The translations under genes and the position numbers were made by a program. DNA of 36,936 nucleotides from a virus. The notes below the pieces were generated by a model that ran no database searches, was not told the origin of the DNA, and was given only the letters and a program-made list of their open reading frames with translations. The DNA lies in IMG/VR virus record IMGVR_UViG_3300010392_000272, positions 1 to 36,936 of that record; one strand, given 5' to 3'. Below are positions 13,137 to 18,669 of this stretch, one piece after another (position 1 is the stretch's first letter; each line of letters opens with the position of its first letter).

Positions 13137-13241
13137 ATGGAACTATACTACCTACTACCCATCGCACTGGCCTGCGGGTTTCTTATCAACCTAGGCCAAG
13201 AGCTTGCTAAATGGATCGTGAAGAAGATTAAGGGAGAGTGA
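13137..13241 (+). CDS. Single-span micro-protein
   Basis: A 34-residue protein (MELYYLLPIALACGFLINLG then a basic tail KWIVKKIKGE), one membrane helix with positive C-terminus. Starts two bases after the preceding stop with GAGGA upstream, and ends one base before the next ATG. Spacing and composition support a real gene; role unknown. Confidence 0.5.
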   Translation: MELYYLLPIALACGFLINLGQELAKWIVKKIKGE

Positions 13242-13242
13242 A

Positions 13243-13656
13243 ATGGATATTTTGAAAATCCTTAAAGATGATCTAAAAGACGGCGCTAAAACAATCCATG
13301 ATAAAGATTTGGATGACAATATGCGGCGCTCAATTGAAGAAATCGAACGACTGCGCAAACAGGTCGAGGCTATGCAGTGGAGGCTTAAAAGCATTCAACA
13401 GCTTGATATAGAGCCGGAGGACTGGACACCATGCAGACAAAAGGAAGTCGATGACTTGCGCAAACAAATTGATGCTTTGCGTTGGAGGCCGATCAATGAA
13501 GCGCCCAAAATAGAATTGGTTGATTTGGTCCTGTTTAACGGGACTGACGTAAAAGCAGGGCAATATTGGGAAGGGTATTGGGTTGATAGTTTCTCTGATT
13601 ACATTGACCCGCAACCAACTCATTACATGCCACTACCACCAGCACCGGAGGAATGA
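13243..13656 (+). CDS. DUF551-like protein with coiled coil
   Basis: A 137-residue protein. Residues 26-85 form a coiled coil with paired 'ERLRKQVEAMQWR' and 'DDLRKQIDALRWR' heptads. The last 55 residues (WRPINEAPKIELVDLVLFNG... ending PTHYMPLPPAPEE) match the DUF551 type, common in phage accessory regions. Function unknown. Confidence 0.65.
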   Translation: MDILKILKDDLKDGAKTIHDKDLDDNMRRSIEEIERLRKQVEAMQWRLKSIQQLDIEPEDWTPCRQKEVDDLRKQIDALRWRPINEAPKIELVDLVLFNGTDVKAGQYWEGYWVDSFSDYIDPQPTHYMPLPPAPEE

Positions 13657-13742
13657 TGATGTTTAGTTTTATTGAAGGATTTTTAATTGGTGCATTATTA
13701 GGAGGGTGCGTTCTTTTAGGAAGATGGTTTATGTCAAAATGA
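13653..13742 (+). CDS. Single-span micro-protein
   Basis: A 29-residue protein (MMMFSFIEGFLIGALLGGCV...) that is almost wholly one Gly-rich membrane helix. Three successive ATG codons are possible starts; the first overlaps the upstream stop (ATGATG) and GGAGGA lies just before. Its stop overlaps the next ATG (ATGA at 13739-13742). Confidence 0.45.
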   Translation: MMMFSFIEGFLIGALLGGCVLLGRWFMSK

Positions 13743-13918
13743 CACCTGAGCAAATTTTCCAGATGTGGCAGAAAGACGGCGATGATTTTACCGTCTTTCA
13801 CCACGAGGACGGCGGCGGCGTTGTTATGGTCAAATCAAATGATGCAATGGAAGCCGTTTTAAAGGGTGTGAGTGCGCTTAGGGAAAGAAAGCGTCAGACA
13901 GGTAAATACGAAAGGTAA
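13739..13918 (+). CDS. Hypothetical protein
   Basis: A 60-residue protein (MTPEQIFQMWQKDGDDFTVF...), alpha then beta then alpha, ending in a basic tail. The ATG overlaps the micro-protein stop as ATGA. In-frame starts at 13706 or 13724 lie inside that gene and have no suitable ribosome site. Last gene before the HTH gene at 13954. Confidence 0.5.
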   Translation: MTPEQIFQMWQKDGDDFTVFHHEDGGGVVMVKSNDAMEAVLKGVSALRERKRQTGKYER

Positions 13919-13953
13919 AGGCTCTGTACGGGCTTTAAATGGAGGAAATAGGC

Positions 13954-14172
13954 ATGAAGTATTCTATTAAATTTGCATACATGTGCGAAAAATACAGAAA
14001 GAGAAGAAAATTAACACAGCAAGAGCTTGCCGACATGGCTGGTGTATCTCTTAATTGTGTGAAGGGATTTGAAAATGGTCGAAACTCTCCAAGCATTGAA
14101 AACTTTTGCAAAATCTTTCGTGCGCTTGAATTAGATTTATGTATGCATGACAGAAATTATAAACCAAAGTAA
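13954..14172 (+). CDS. XRE-family HTH regulator
   Basis: A 72-residue basic protein. Residues 16-65 are a typical HTH_3 domain: RRKLTQQELADMAGVSLNCVKGFENGRNSPS; helix 2 is QQELADMAGV, helix 3 SLNCVKGFE, followed by the usual NGRNSPS and a C-terminal helix. GGAGG lies eight bases before the ATG at 13954; an ATG at 13939 is the alternative. It is convergent to the leftward genes beyond. Probably a Cro/C1-type repressor, perhaps for one of the palindromic operators. Confidence 0.82.
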   Translation: MKYSIKFAYMCEKYRKRRKLTQQELADMAGVSLNCVKGFENGRNSPSIENFCKIFRALELDLCMHDRNYKPK

Positions 14173-14200
14173 AAAAAAGACCCGCCGTAAAAAGCGGGTC
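14171..14200 (-). terminator. Leftward intrinsic terminator
   Basis: Reading leftward, GACCCGC (14200-14194), an eight-base loop, GCGGGTC (14185-14179) and eight T residues (14178-14171). It is a perfect seven-pair stem and ends the two leftward genes 14300-14957. On the plus strand the stem has no T run after it. Between it and the gene at 14300 there are about 100 bases with only weak short inverted repeats. Confidence 0.85.
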
Positions 14201-14299
14201 ATAGTCTGGGAGGTTAGGCGGGGGTTGTTTGTATCAACAAAAGGAAACGAAATAACCGCCTGATGTTTTGTAGCAAGGTTTTGTTTGCGGGTCAATAAC

Positions 14300-14623
14300 C
14301 TATTCGCCTTTCGCTTTGCTGAGTGCTTTATCAACGCCCTGCAATGTCATCTCTGCCCATTTTGTCACCTGTACGCGAAAATCAACATGGTTAATATCGT
14401 GGTTTGGATATCCTTCGATAATCGCCTCAAGCATTCGTTTGCAATTGTCTAGCTCTCCCGCCATGTCCGGCGCGGCTGAGATTAGCTGGGCGTTGGCTTT
14501 TTCGTCAAATCCGACAGTGTTGCAAATGATGTATCCCCCATTTCTTCTTCCATCACATTTTACGAAATTAACGCCATTGGCGTGATGGTTTCGTTTCCAC
14601 GGTCCCTTAGTCCAGTTTCCCAT
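14300..14623 (-). CDS. Conserved phage hypothetical protein (NAQLISAAPDM family)
   Basis: A 107-residue protein with the widely seen phage sequence pattern ANAQLISAAPDMAGELDNCK near residues 43-62 and an N-terminal WTKGPWKR... The pattern occurs in many small phage accessory proteins, with no known activity. Convergent with the HTH gene at 13954 and followed leftward by a clear terminator. Confidence 0.72.
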   Translation of the reverse strand: MGNWTKGPWKRNHHANGVNFVKCDGRRNGGYIICNTVGFDEKANAQLISAAPDMAGELDNCKRMLEAIIEGYPNHDINHVDFRVQVTKWAEMTLQGVDKALSKAKGE

Positions 14624-14627
14624 TGTC

Positions 14628-14957
14628 TTAGTCCTTTTCGCTTTGAATTTTCAGTAATTCCACAACTAATTTACCAGCTTCTGTAAGCCTATATATCCAC
14701 TTTGGCGTAATTTTGTGCTTATGTTTAATTTCTTTTGATAAAGAGTTAATTGACGAGTTGTGCTCTATTAACCCTCTTTTCTCTAAAGATTTCATCAATG
14801 GCACAAATCTATCGTATCCGTTTCTAGTCCTGTATTCTTGGGCAGATGTCATACCGCCTTCTGAGAATAAAATTAAAAAATTAACCATGTCAGTTGACAA
14901 TGACAAATAAAACTTAGTCCCAGATGTGTAGTTTATAAAATTACTTTTCCAACTCAT
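14628..14957 (-). CDS. Winged-helix-like protein
   Basis: A 109-residue protein. Residues 20-100 suggest a small winged helix: STDMVNFLILFSEGG, a helix around RFVPLMKSLEKRGLIEHNSS, and a wing/terminal part ending KWIYRLTEAGKLVVELL. This is the layout of phage or MarR-like regulators. It is the first leftward gene of a divergent pair with the HTH gene at 15101. AAAGGAATAAAG precedes the ATG. Confidence 0.6.
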   Translation of the reverse strand: MSWKSNFINYTSGTKFYLSLSTDMVNFLILFSEGGMTSAQEYRTRNGYDRFVPLMKSLEKRGLIEHNSSINSLSKEIKHKHKITPKWIYRLTEAGKLVVELLKIQSEKD

Positions 14958-15012
14958 TCTTTATTCCTTTTTCGTAAATGTTGATTGTTTTAAAGCCGAT
15001 TAACATAACCAA

Positions 15013-15040
15013 ACAATAACACATTAAATTCATATTTCAA
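15013..15040 (-). promoter_or_regulatory. Possible leftward promoter for the winged-helix gene
   Basis: Leftward, TTGAAA (15040-15035), 16 bases and TATTGT (15018-15013). Moderate match, in a very A+T-rich gap between divergent genes; it stands back to back with the rightward promoter at 15052. Confidence 0.4.
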
Positions 15041-15051
15041 TAAAAAAAATG

Positions 15052-15079
15052 TTTACAGACGAAATGTAAATGTTATTAT
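15052..15079 (+). promoter_or_regulatory. Rightward promoter overlapped by a palindromic operator
   Basis: TTTACA (15052-15057), 16 bases and TATTAT (15074-15079), followed by an AGGAGG site and ATG 15101. The -35 box is one arm of a perfect inverted repeat, TTTACA-N7-TGTAAA (15052-15070), so a dimeric repressor there would block the promoter. Confidence 0.65.
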
Positions 15080-15100
15080 AACGCATAAATAGGAGGTCAC

Positions 15101-15316
15101 ATGGATTTATCAGAATACAAGTTCCGCAACAAAATGACGTGGAAACAAATGGCAGACCACTTCGATATTGAGTTGCGGACGATCCAAACATACACGGGCA
15201 AATCAATTCCAAGCCCGGAAGCAATGTTAAAGATCGCGATAAAAAGCAATAAGCAAGTTACGCCTATAGATTTCTACCCAGAGATTAAGGCGATGATGGA
15301 GGAAGAAAATGAGTGA
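15101..15316 (+). CDS. HTH DNA-binding protein (Cro/YdaS-like)
   Basis: A 71-residue protein. Residues 7-45 (FRNKMTWKQMADHFDIELRT then IQTYTGKSIPSPEAMLKI) read as a helix-turn-helix with recognition helix ELRTIQTYTGK, followed by a short helix and acidic tail. A perfect AGGAGG lies upstream. First gene after a promoter carrying a palindromic operator; autoregulation is a fair guess. Confidence 0.7.
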   Translation: MDLSEYKFRNKMTWKQMADHFDIELRTIQTYTGKSIPSPEAMLKIAIKSNKQVTPIDFYPEIKAMMEEENE

Positions 15317-15656
15317 AAAATGGGAAGTTAATTTATGCACCGTTAACATGGGTAGAGAGTTTAAGGAGTATTTTCAAATTGGTGATTTTGTAAAAATTGA
15401 AGTTTATCCGACAACACCTTTTGACGAAATTGAAAAATCCGCCCACCGCATCGCCGCCATGCCAGAACTTGAGGCGAAATACAAAGAGGCGGTTGAGTTG
15501 CTGAATGACACTGAGAGTTTAATTATGGACGACATTCTTGGCCTTGATGATTTTTCAGAATGTGATCCAGTGTTATTTAAAGAAACCGTTAAGCATATGC
15601 TTAACAAGCATATCGAGAAGATTTTAGTAGTCCTAGCCAAAGCGGAGGATAAGTGA
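15309..15656 (+). CDS. Hypothetical protein
   Basis: A 115-residue acidic protein (MSEKWEVNLCTVNMGREF...), beta-rich at the start and helical from about residue 38. It overlaps the HTH gene by eight bases and the next gene by one base (TGATG). No motif recognised. Confidence 0.6.
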   Translation: MSEKWEVNLCTVNMGREFKEYFQIGDFVKIEVYPTTPFDEIEKSAHRIAAMPELEAKYKEAVELLNDTESLIMDDILGLDDFSECDPVLFKETVKHMLNKHIEKILVVLAKAEDK

Positions 15657-15940
15657 TGGTTAAGAGATATGACATCGAATACTGTGGTAATGGTTATGAT
15701 AGTTATCGTGACATGGTTGAATACCATGATGGTGAATATGTGTTGAGCGAAGATTACGATCGTGAAATCACCCGCCTGCGCGAACAGTTGGCGGATGCCG
15801 AAAAAGTGATCTATTTGTTTGAAGAAACTGCTAAATTGGCAAATCATCCTGATCCTGATGATAGATCTTGGGAGCCAGCAAGTGATTTGCTTGATGAAGC
15901 GTTTAACGAATACCGCAAGAAATACGGGGGGCGCCGATGA
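15656..15940 (+). CDS. Hypothetical protein with a small coiled coil
   Basis: A 94-residue protein (MVKRYDIEYCGNGYDSYRDM...). Residues 36-62 form a short leucine-rich coiled coil (ITRLREQLADAEKVIYLFEE), a frequent pattern in phage accessory proteins. Start on a TGATG overlap. Function unknown. Confidence 0.6.
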   Translation: MVKRYDIEYCGNGYDSYRDMVEYHDGEYVLSEDYDREITRLREQLADAEKVIYLFEETAKLANHPDPDDRSWEPASDLLDEAFNEYRKKYGGRR

Positions 15941-16026
15941 GGTGGGTTAATTTCATTATTATCTGTTTTCTAGTTGGAACAGGCATAGGTTTTTGGTTTG
16001 GTAAATTTATGGAATGGTGTCAGTGA
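15937..16026 (+). CDS. Single-span micro-protein
   Basis: A 29-residue protein (MRWVNFIIICFLVGTGIGFW...) made of one membrane helix with Gly residues. ATG overlaps the upstream stop (ATGA) and its stop overlaps the next ATG (TGATG). Reality rests on the two overlaps and composition. Confidence 0.45.
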   Translation: MRWVNFIIICFLVGTGIGFWFGKFMEWCQ

Positions 16027-16271
16027 TGAATAAGCAAGAACGCGACGAACTGCGAAAGTTTTGTAAAATCCATATAAATGGATACACAGAATGGATTTTA
16101 GCACTGCTCGATCGCCTAGACGCCTATGAAAGCGTGGTAGAGGCGGCGCGGAAGTTGGAGCCGCACTTAGATAAGCTGGTTTGCTATGCGTCAACTACAT
16201 CTGAACACGAGCCAAACAAACTGGTTGCCAATATGGTCAAAGCACTGGAAGGGCTGGAAGATGAAGATTGA
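16026..16271 (+). CDS. Hypothetical protein
   Basis: An 81-residue helical protein (MNKQERDELRKFCKIHINGY...) with a leucine-rich segment LALLDRLDAYESVVEAARKL, a form common in phage early regions. The start at 16026 is on a TGATG overlap. Function unknown. Confidence 0.6.
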   Translation: MNKQERDELRKFCKIHINGYTEWILALLDRLDAYESVVEAARKLEPHLDKLVCYASTTSEHEPNKLVANMVKALEGLEDED

Positions 16272-16578
16272 AGAGATTATGGCGCGTGCTGCGTGGTCGG
16301 CGCAATCGGATGAATACAATGATTGGGATGCGTTAGGCAATGATGAAAGGGAAGCGCTTTTCTTCATCATGAAAGCCGCTATCGCAGCACTCGAACAGGC
16401 CGGGTACGCGATTATAAAAAATGACGACCTTTTTCAATTGTGGATAAACGCCTTTGAAAGTTCTGGCGAAGGTTGGAATGGCGAATTTCCAATGGATCTA
16501 AAGCAAGCAAGATGGAAAATTGAAAAGGCAAATGCTCAAATTGCTGCCATGATCCAGCAAGCAAAGGAGGATATGTGA
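16261..16578 (+). CDS. Hypothetical protein
   Basis: A 105-residue protein (MKIEEIMARAAWSAQSDEYN...). The opening (ARAAWSAQS) and LEQAGYAIIKND segment resemble small phage proteins of the same operons. It overlaps the preceding gene by 11 bases and the next by one. No function known. Confidence 0.6.
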   Translation: MKIEEIMARAAWSAQSDEYNDWDALGNDEREALFFIMKAAIAALEQAGYAIIKNDDLFQLWINAFESSGEGWNGEFPMDLKQARWKIEKANAQIAAMIQQAKEDM

Positions 16579-16747
16579 TGGCTAAACCCCGCTGGATCTC
16601 TCATAAGCCATCGAACAGCTACAAACCGAACTCATTGCCAAGGATGAACGGATTAAGGAGCTGGATGAAGGCATAAAGACACATCGAGACACTTTCCCAG
16701 ATGAAGTTTGTGAAGGTGAGCGAATTTTATGGGAGTTGGTAAAATGA
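16578..16747 (+). pseudogene. Frameshifted coiled-coil gene
   Basis: An ATG on a TGATG overlap starts a 32-residue frame (MAKPRWISHKP...) that ends at 16674-16676. From 16607 a different frame encodes clear coiled-coil protein, AIEQLQTELIAKDERIKELD and onward, ending at TGA 16745-16747, which overlaps the next ATG as ATGA. That second frame has no start codon of its own because TAA (16604-16606) precedes it. Adding one A at 16605-16606 would give a continuous 56-residue protein reading MAKPRWISHKAIEQLQTEL. So the gene is broken by a one-base deletion, or this is a sequencing error. Confidence 0.65.
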
Positions 16748-17097
16748 CACGCAAAGAAGCACTAAAACAAATCGCGCAACGGTGTATGGAGGGCGAAGAC
16801 GTTGACGCTACAGAACTGTATAATGTTCTTGGCAAGCACACAAACATGGAAGTAATGGAAAGCTTGGCTTTTTATATTGCTTTACCATTATCACGTGATG
16901 CAGTAGCAGAGCTTGAGGCAGAGCTTTTGCCTGATGACGCATGGTCTAGACGAATGGACGCCGGACCAATTGAATGCTCATTTGATGTTCGTATTGCATT
17001 TGATGACATGGAAAAAACTGTTTATGCCAGCGCACCCACCGAACCACTTGCCCGACTAGCCGCGCTATGTTTGGCACTTGCTGAAATGGAGGAATGA
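16744..17097 (+). CDS. Hypothetical protein
   Basis: A 117-residue acidic, mainly helical protein (MTRKEALKQIAQRCMEGEDV...). The ATG at 16744 overlaps the stop of the frameshifted gene's main frame (ATGA); an ATG at 16729 would add five residues. Likely belongs to a family of small phage proteins ending in ARLAALCLALAEMEE. Function unknown. Confidence 0.6.
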   Translation: MTRKEALKQIAQRCMEGEDVDATELYNVLGKHTNMEVMESLAFYIALPLSRDAVAELEAELLPDDAWSRRMDAGPIECSFDVRIAFDDMEKTVYASAPTEPLARLAALCLALAEMEE

Positions 17098-17099
17098 GT

Positions 17100-17174
17100 A
17101 TGCCGCGCCAACCAACTTGCAAACGGTCTGGCAATTTAGTACAATACTCAAACGCAGTGGAATGCGTATTGTAA
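17100..17174 (+). CDS. Possible micro-protein, 24 residues
   Basis: A 24-residue frame, MPRQPTCKRSGNLVQYSNAV and four more, begins three bases after the previous stop with GGAGG upstream. It overlaps an inverted repeat, TACAATAC/GTATTGTA (17140-17147 with 17166-17173). It may be a real tiny gene or chance. The rest of the 17175-17266 gap holds a possible promoter. Confidence 0.25.
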   Translation: MPRQPTCKRSGNLVQYSNAVECVL

Positions 17175-17196
17175 CCCCGATGTATCTTTTTATAGG
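17169..17196 (+). promoter_or_regulatory. Possible promoter for the 17267 gene
   Basis: TTGTAA (17169-17174), 16 bases, TATAGG (17191-17196); both boxes match weakly to moderately. The transcript would have a leader with a GGGTGG/CCACCC pair (17195-17200 with 17235-17240) before the gene. One arm of the 17140-17173 inverted repeat overlaps the -35 box. Confidence 0.35.
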
Positions 17197-17266
17197 GTGG
17201 TCGGGACCGTACACATAAATGGGTTACCGGAAATTCCACCCCGGCCCCTCTTTAAAAGGATATATC

Positions 17267-17653
17267 ATGGGTGAAATCACAAAAAATTACCACGTTAAGG
17301 CTATGTTGCCTAGCGGATACCACGACCCTGAATATGACTTTGGGTTAATCGTAATAAATGGAAAAATCGAAGAATGTAATTGCTTGCCTTACGGCGAGCT
17401 AATGGAATTTGATACTTGGATAAGTTACAGTAAATATGGTGATTACTCCGATGAACAATACGAGGATTCATTTAACGATATTCAAGATGATTACATCACA
17501 TACAAAAAAGAAGTTCTGTTCGGTTATGTATTTGATGGTGATTTTGAATACATTGAGCATCCTTTAGAGTACTATACTTTCGAGGAAATATTGAGCAAAC
17601 TAGAAGGTAAAAATATAAAAGATACCGTTTTTAAATTTATTATTGACAGTTAG
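17267..17653 (+). CDS. Hypothetical highly acidic protein
   Basis: A 128-residue protein unusually rich in Asp, Glu and Tyr (for example DTWISYSKYGDYSDEQYEDS), with predicted beta strands throughout. AAAAGGA precedes the ATG at 17267. Strong negative charge is typical of DNA-mimic or anti-restriction proteins, but I see no recognised family and this is only a suggestion. It is the last gene before the untranslated region preceding terS, with its own leader. Confidence 0.65.
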   Translation: MGEITKNYHVKAMLPSGYHDPEYDFGLIVINGKIEECNCLPYGELMEFDTWISYSKYGDYSDEQYEDSFNDIQDDYITYKKEVLFGYVFDGDFEYIEHPLEYYTFEEILSKLEGKNIKDTVFKFIIDS

Positions 17654-17730
17654 CTAAAATTGATAGCTTGAAACGGAAACCGCAAAGCAGTATAGTTAAT
17701 CTATCTTGACATAATGCTTTGGCTTTATAA

Positions 17731-17765
17731 GCCCCGCACCGGATTGCAGTCCAGCGGGGTTTTTC
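17731..17765 (+). terminator. Rightward terminator ending the early/accessory transcript
   Basis: CCCCGC (17732-17737) pairs with GCGGGG (17754-17759) across 16 bases that contain a smaller GGA/TCC pairing, followed by five T residues (17760-17764). It lies 78 bases after the last accessory gene and directly before a near-consensus promoter. Confidence 0.75.
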
Positions 17766-17771
17766 TTTGTC

Positions 17772-17800
17772 TTGATATACGGCGGGGATAAGGTTATAAT
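17772..17800 (+). promoter_or_regulatory. Near-consensus promoter for the untranslated region
   Basis: TTGATA (17772-17777), exactly 17 bases, TATAAT (17795-17800): 5/6 and 6/6, the best sigma-70-type promoter I found in the window. The expected start near 17806 coincides with the first base of a perfect 9-bp hairpin. It stands just after a terminator and almost 500 bases before the next gene. Confidence 0.8.
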
Positions 17801-17805
17801 CACGC

Positions 17806-18258
17806 ATCTTTTGGGCAGTGTCTGATAAGTCTCCAAAAGATAAGCCCCTCAAGGAGAAATCCAAGAGGGGCTATAAAAAATGTACGGTCTGGTTGGCGCT
17901 GTCCCGTACATCTTGATAAGTTGATTAGACATTAACATAATAAATATTCACTTTGCAAGTTCTATGTGGTGCCAGCTTTTCCAAGGAAAGGATAAATCTT
18001 TGGGATTTGATAACTGGCGGGATTAGACGAACCGTTCTTGTCTGCCAAGGCATGAAATAAACCAGCCGCTAAACGTACGGTATTATGTTAGGCACCCATA
18101 GCGATAAATTGGGCCGGGGTTCGTAGGACGCGAACAGAAATAAAGATCAGGTTGGATAGTAACAGTTATTGAATACAGGCTATGTGAATAACCAATAGAG
18201 TTTTACCTATACACCGGGTTTAACGTCTAAATGATAGATATTGCAAAAATCACATAGC
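17806..18258 (+). ncRNA. Candidate large structured non-coding RNA before terS
   Basis: About 450 bases without a convincing gene but full of helices: ATCTTTTGG/CCAAAAGAT (17806-17814 with 17833-17841); AGCCCCTC/GAGGGGCT (17843-17850 with 17865-17872) enclosing GGA-GAAA-TCC with a GNRA tetraloop; TGTACGG/CCGTACA (17881-17887 with 17904-17910); a long-range 11-pair helix 17962-17973 with 18091-18101 (one bulged base); AGACGA/TTGTCT with one G-U near 18025-18043; GTTCG/CGAAC (18119-18123 with 18131-18135); GTTATT/AATAAC (18165-18170 with 18187-18192); GCTATGTGA/TCACATAGC (18179-18187 with 18250-18258). The first loop (17819-17825) can pair with ATTAGAC at 17924-17930 or 18022-18028. A packaging (cos/pac) site is an alternative or additional role. 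Confidence 0.6.
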
Positions 18259-18274
18259 ATGGTTATATTATAAC
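18241..18274 (+). promoter_or_regulatory. Late promoter before terS with overlapping palindrome
   Basis: TTGCAA (18241-18246), 17 bases, TATATT (18264-18269). A perfect inverted repeat GTTATA-T-TATAAC (18262-18274) covers the -10 box and could be an activator or repressor site. GAGGA lies ten bases before the terS ATG. Confidence 0.5.
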
Positions 18275-18297
18275 AGAACAACTTATGAGGATTAATC

Positions 18298-18669
18298 ATG
18301 GCTAAGGTAGGTAGGCCGCTTAAATACGAAGACCCAGAGAAAATGTATGAAAAAGCTATGGAGTATTTCGATTTAAAGAAAAGTGAAGGTAAGCCATATA
18401 CAGTGGTGGGCCTTGCTTTGCACCTTGGTTTTGCTGATAAACAGTCGCTTATTGACTACGCAAATAGAGACAAATTTTCTTTCACAATAAAAGCGATTAA
18501 GTCAATGATCGAAGAATACCTTGAAGAGCGTCTTGATGAAGGTAATTGCACTGGTACCATTTTTAATCTGAAAAATAACTTTGGTTGGAAAGATAAACAA
18601 GAAGTGGAAAGTAAAAGCGATAACACCCATCGTATAGAAAGGGTTATTATTGACAATTCTTCAGATTAG
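18298..18669 (+). CDS. terS: Terminase small subunit
   Basis: A 123-residue TerS. MAKVGRPLKYEDPEKMYEKA opens with the family's GRPxKY motif and an HTH-like DNA-recognition region; PYTVVGLALHLGFADKQSLI and NCTGTIFNLKNNFGWKDKQE are the two conserved blocks of this terminase family. TerS recognises the packaging site and hands DNA to TerL. It is the first late gene and overlaps terL by 20 bases. Confidence 0.92.
   Translation: MAKVGRPLKYEDPEKMYEKAMEYFDLKKSEGKPYTVVGLALHLGFADKQSLIDYANRDKFSFTIKAIKSMIEEYLEERLDEGNCTGTIFNLKNNFGWKDKQEVESKSDNTHRIERVIIDNSSD

Noticed and set aside
17706-17731. Promoter TTGACA...TATAAG before the 17731 terminator
   Set aside because: Spacer of 14 bases is too short and it would lead straight into the terminator.
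17640-17864. Minus-strand frame of 74 codons in the region before terS
   Set aside because: It overlaps the end of the acidic-protein gene, the terminator, the strong promoter and two perfect hairpins, has no good ribosome site and no recognisable protein pattern. The RNA-structure reading explains the region better.
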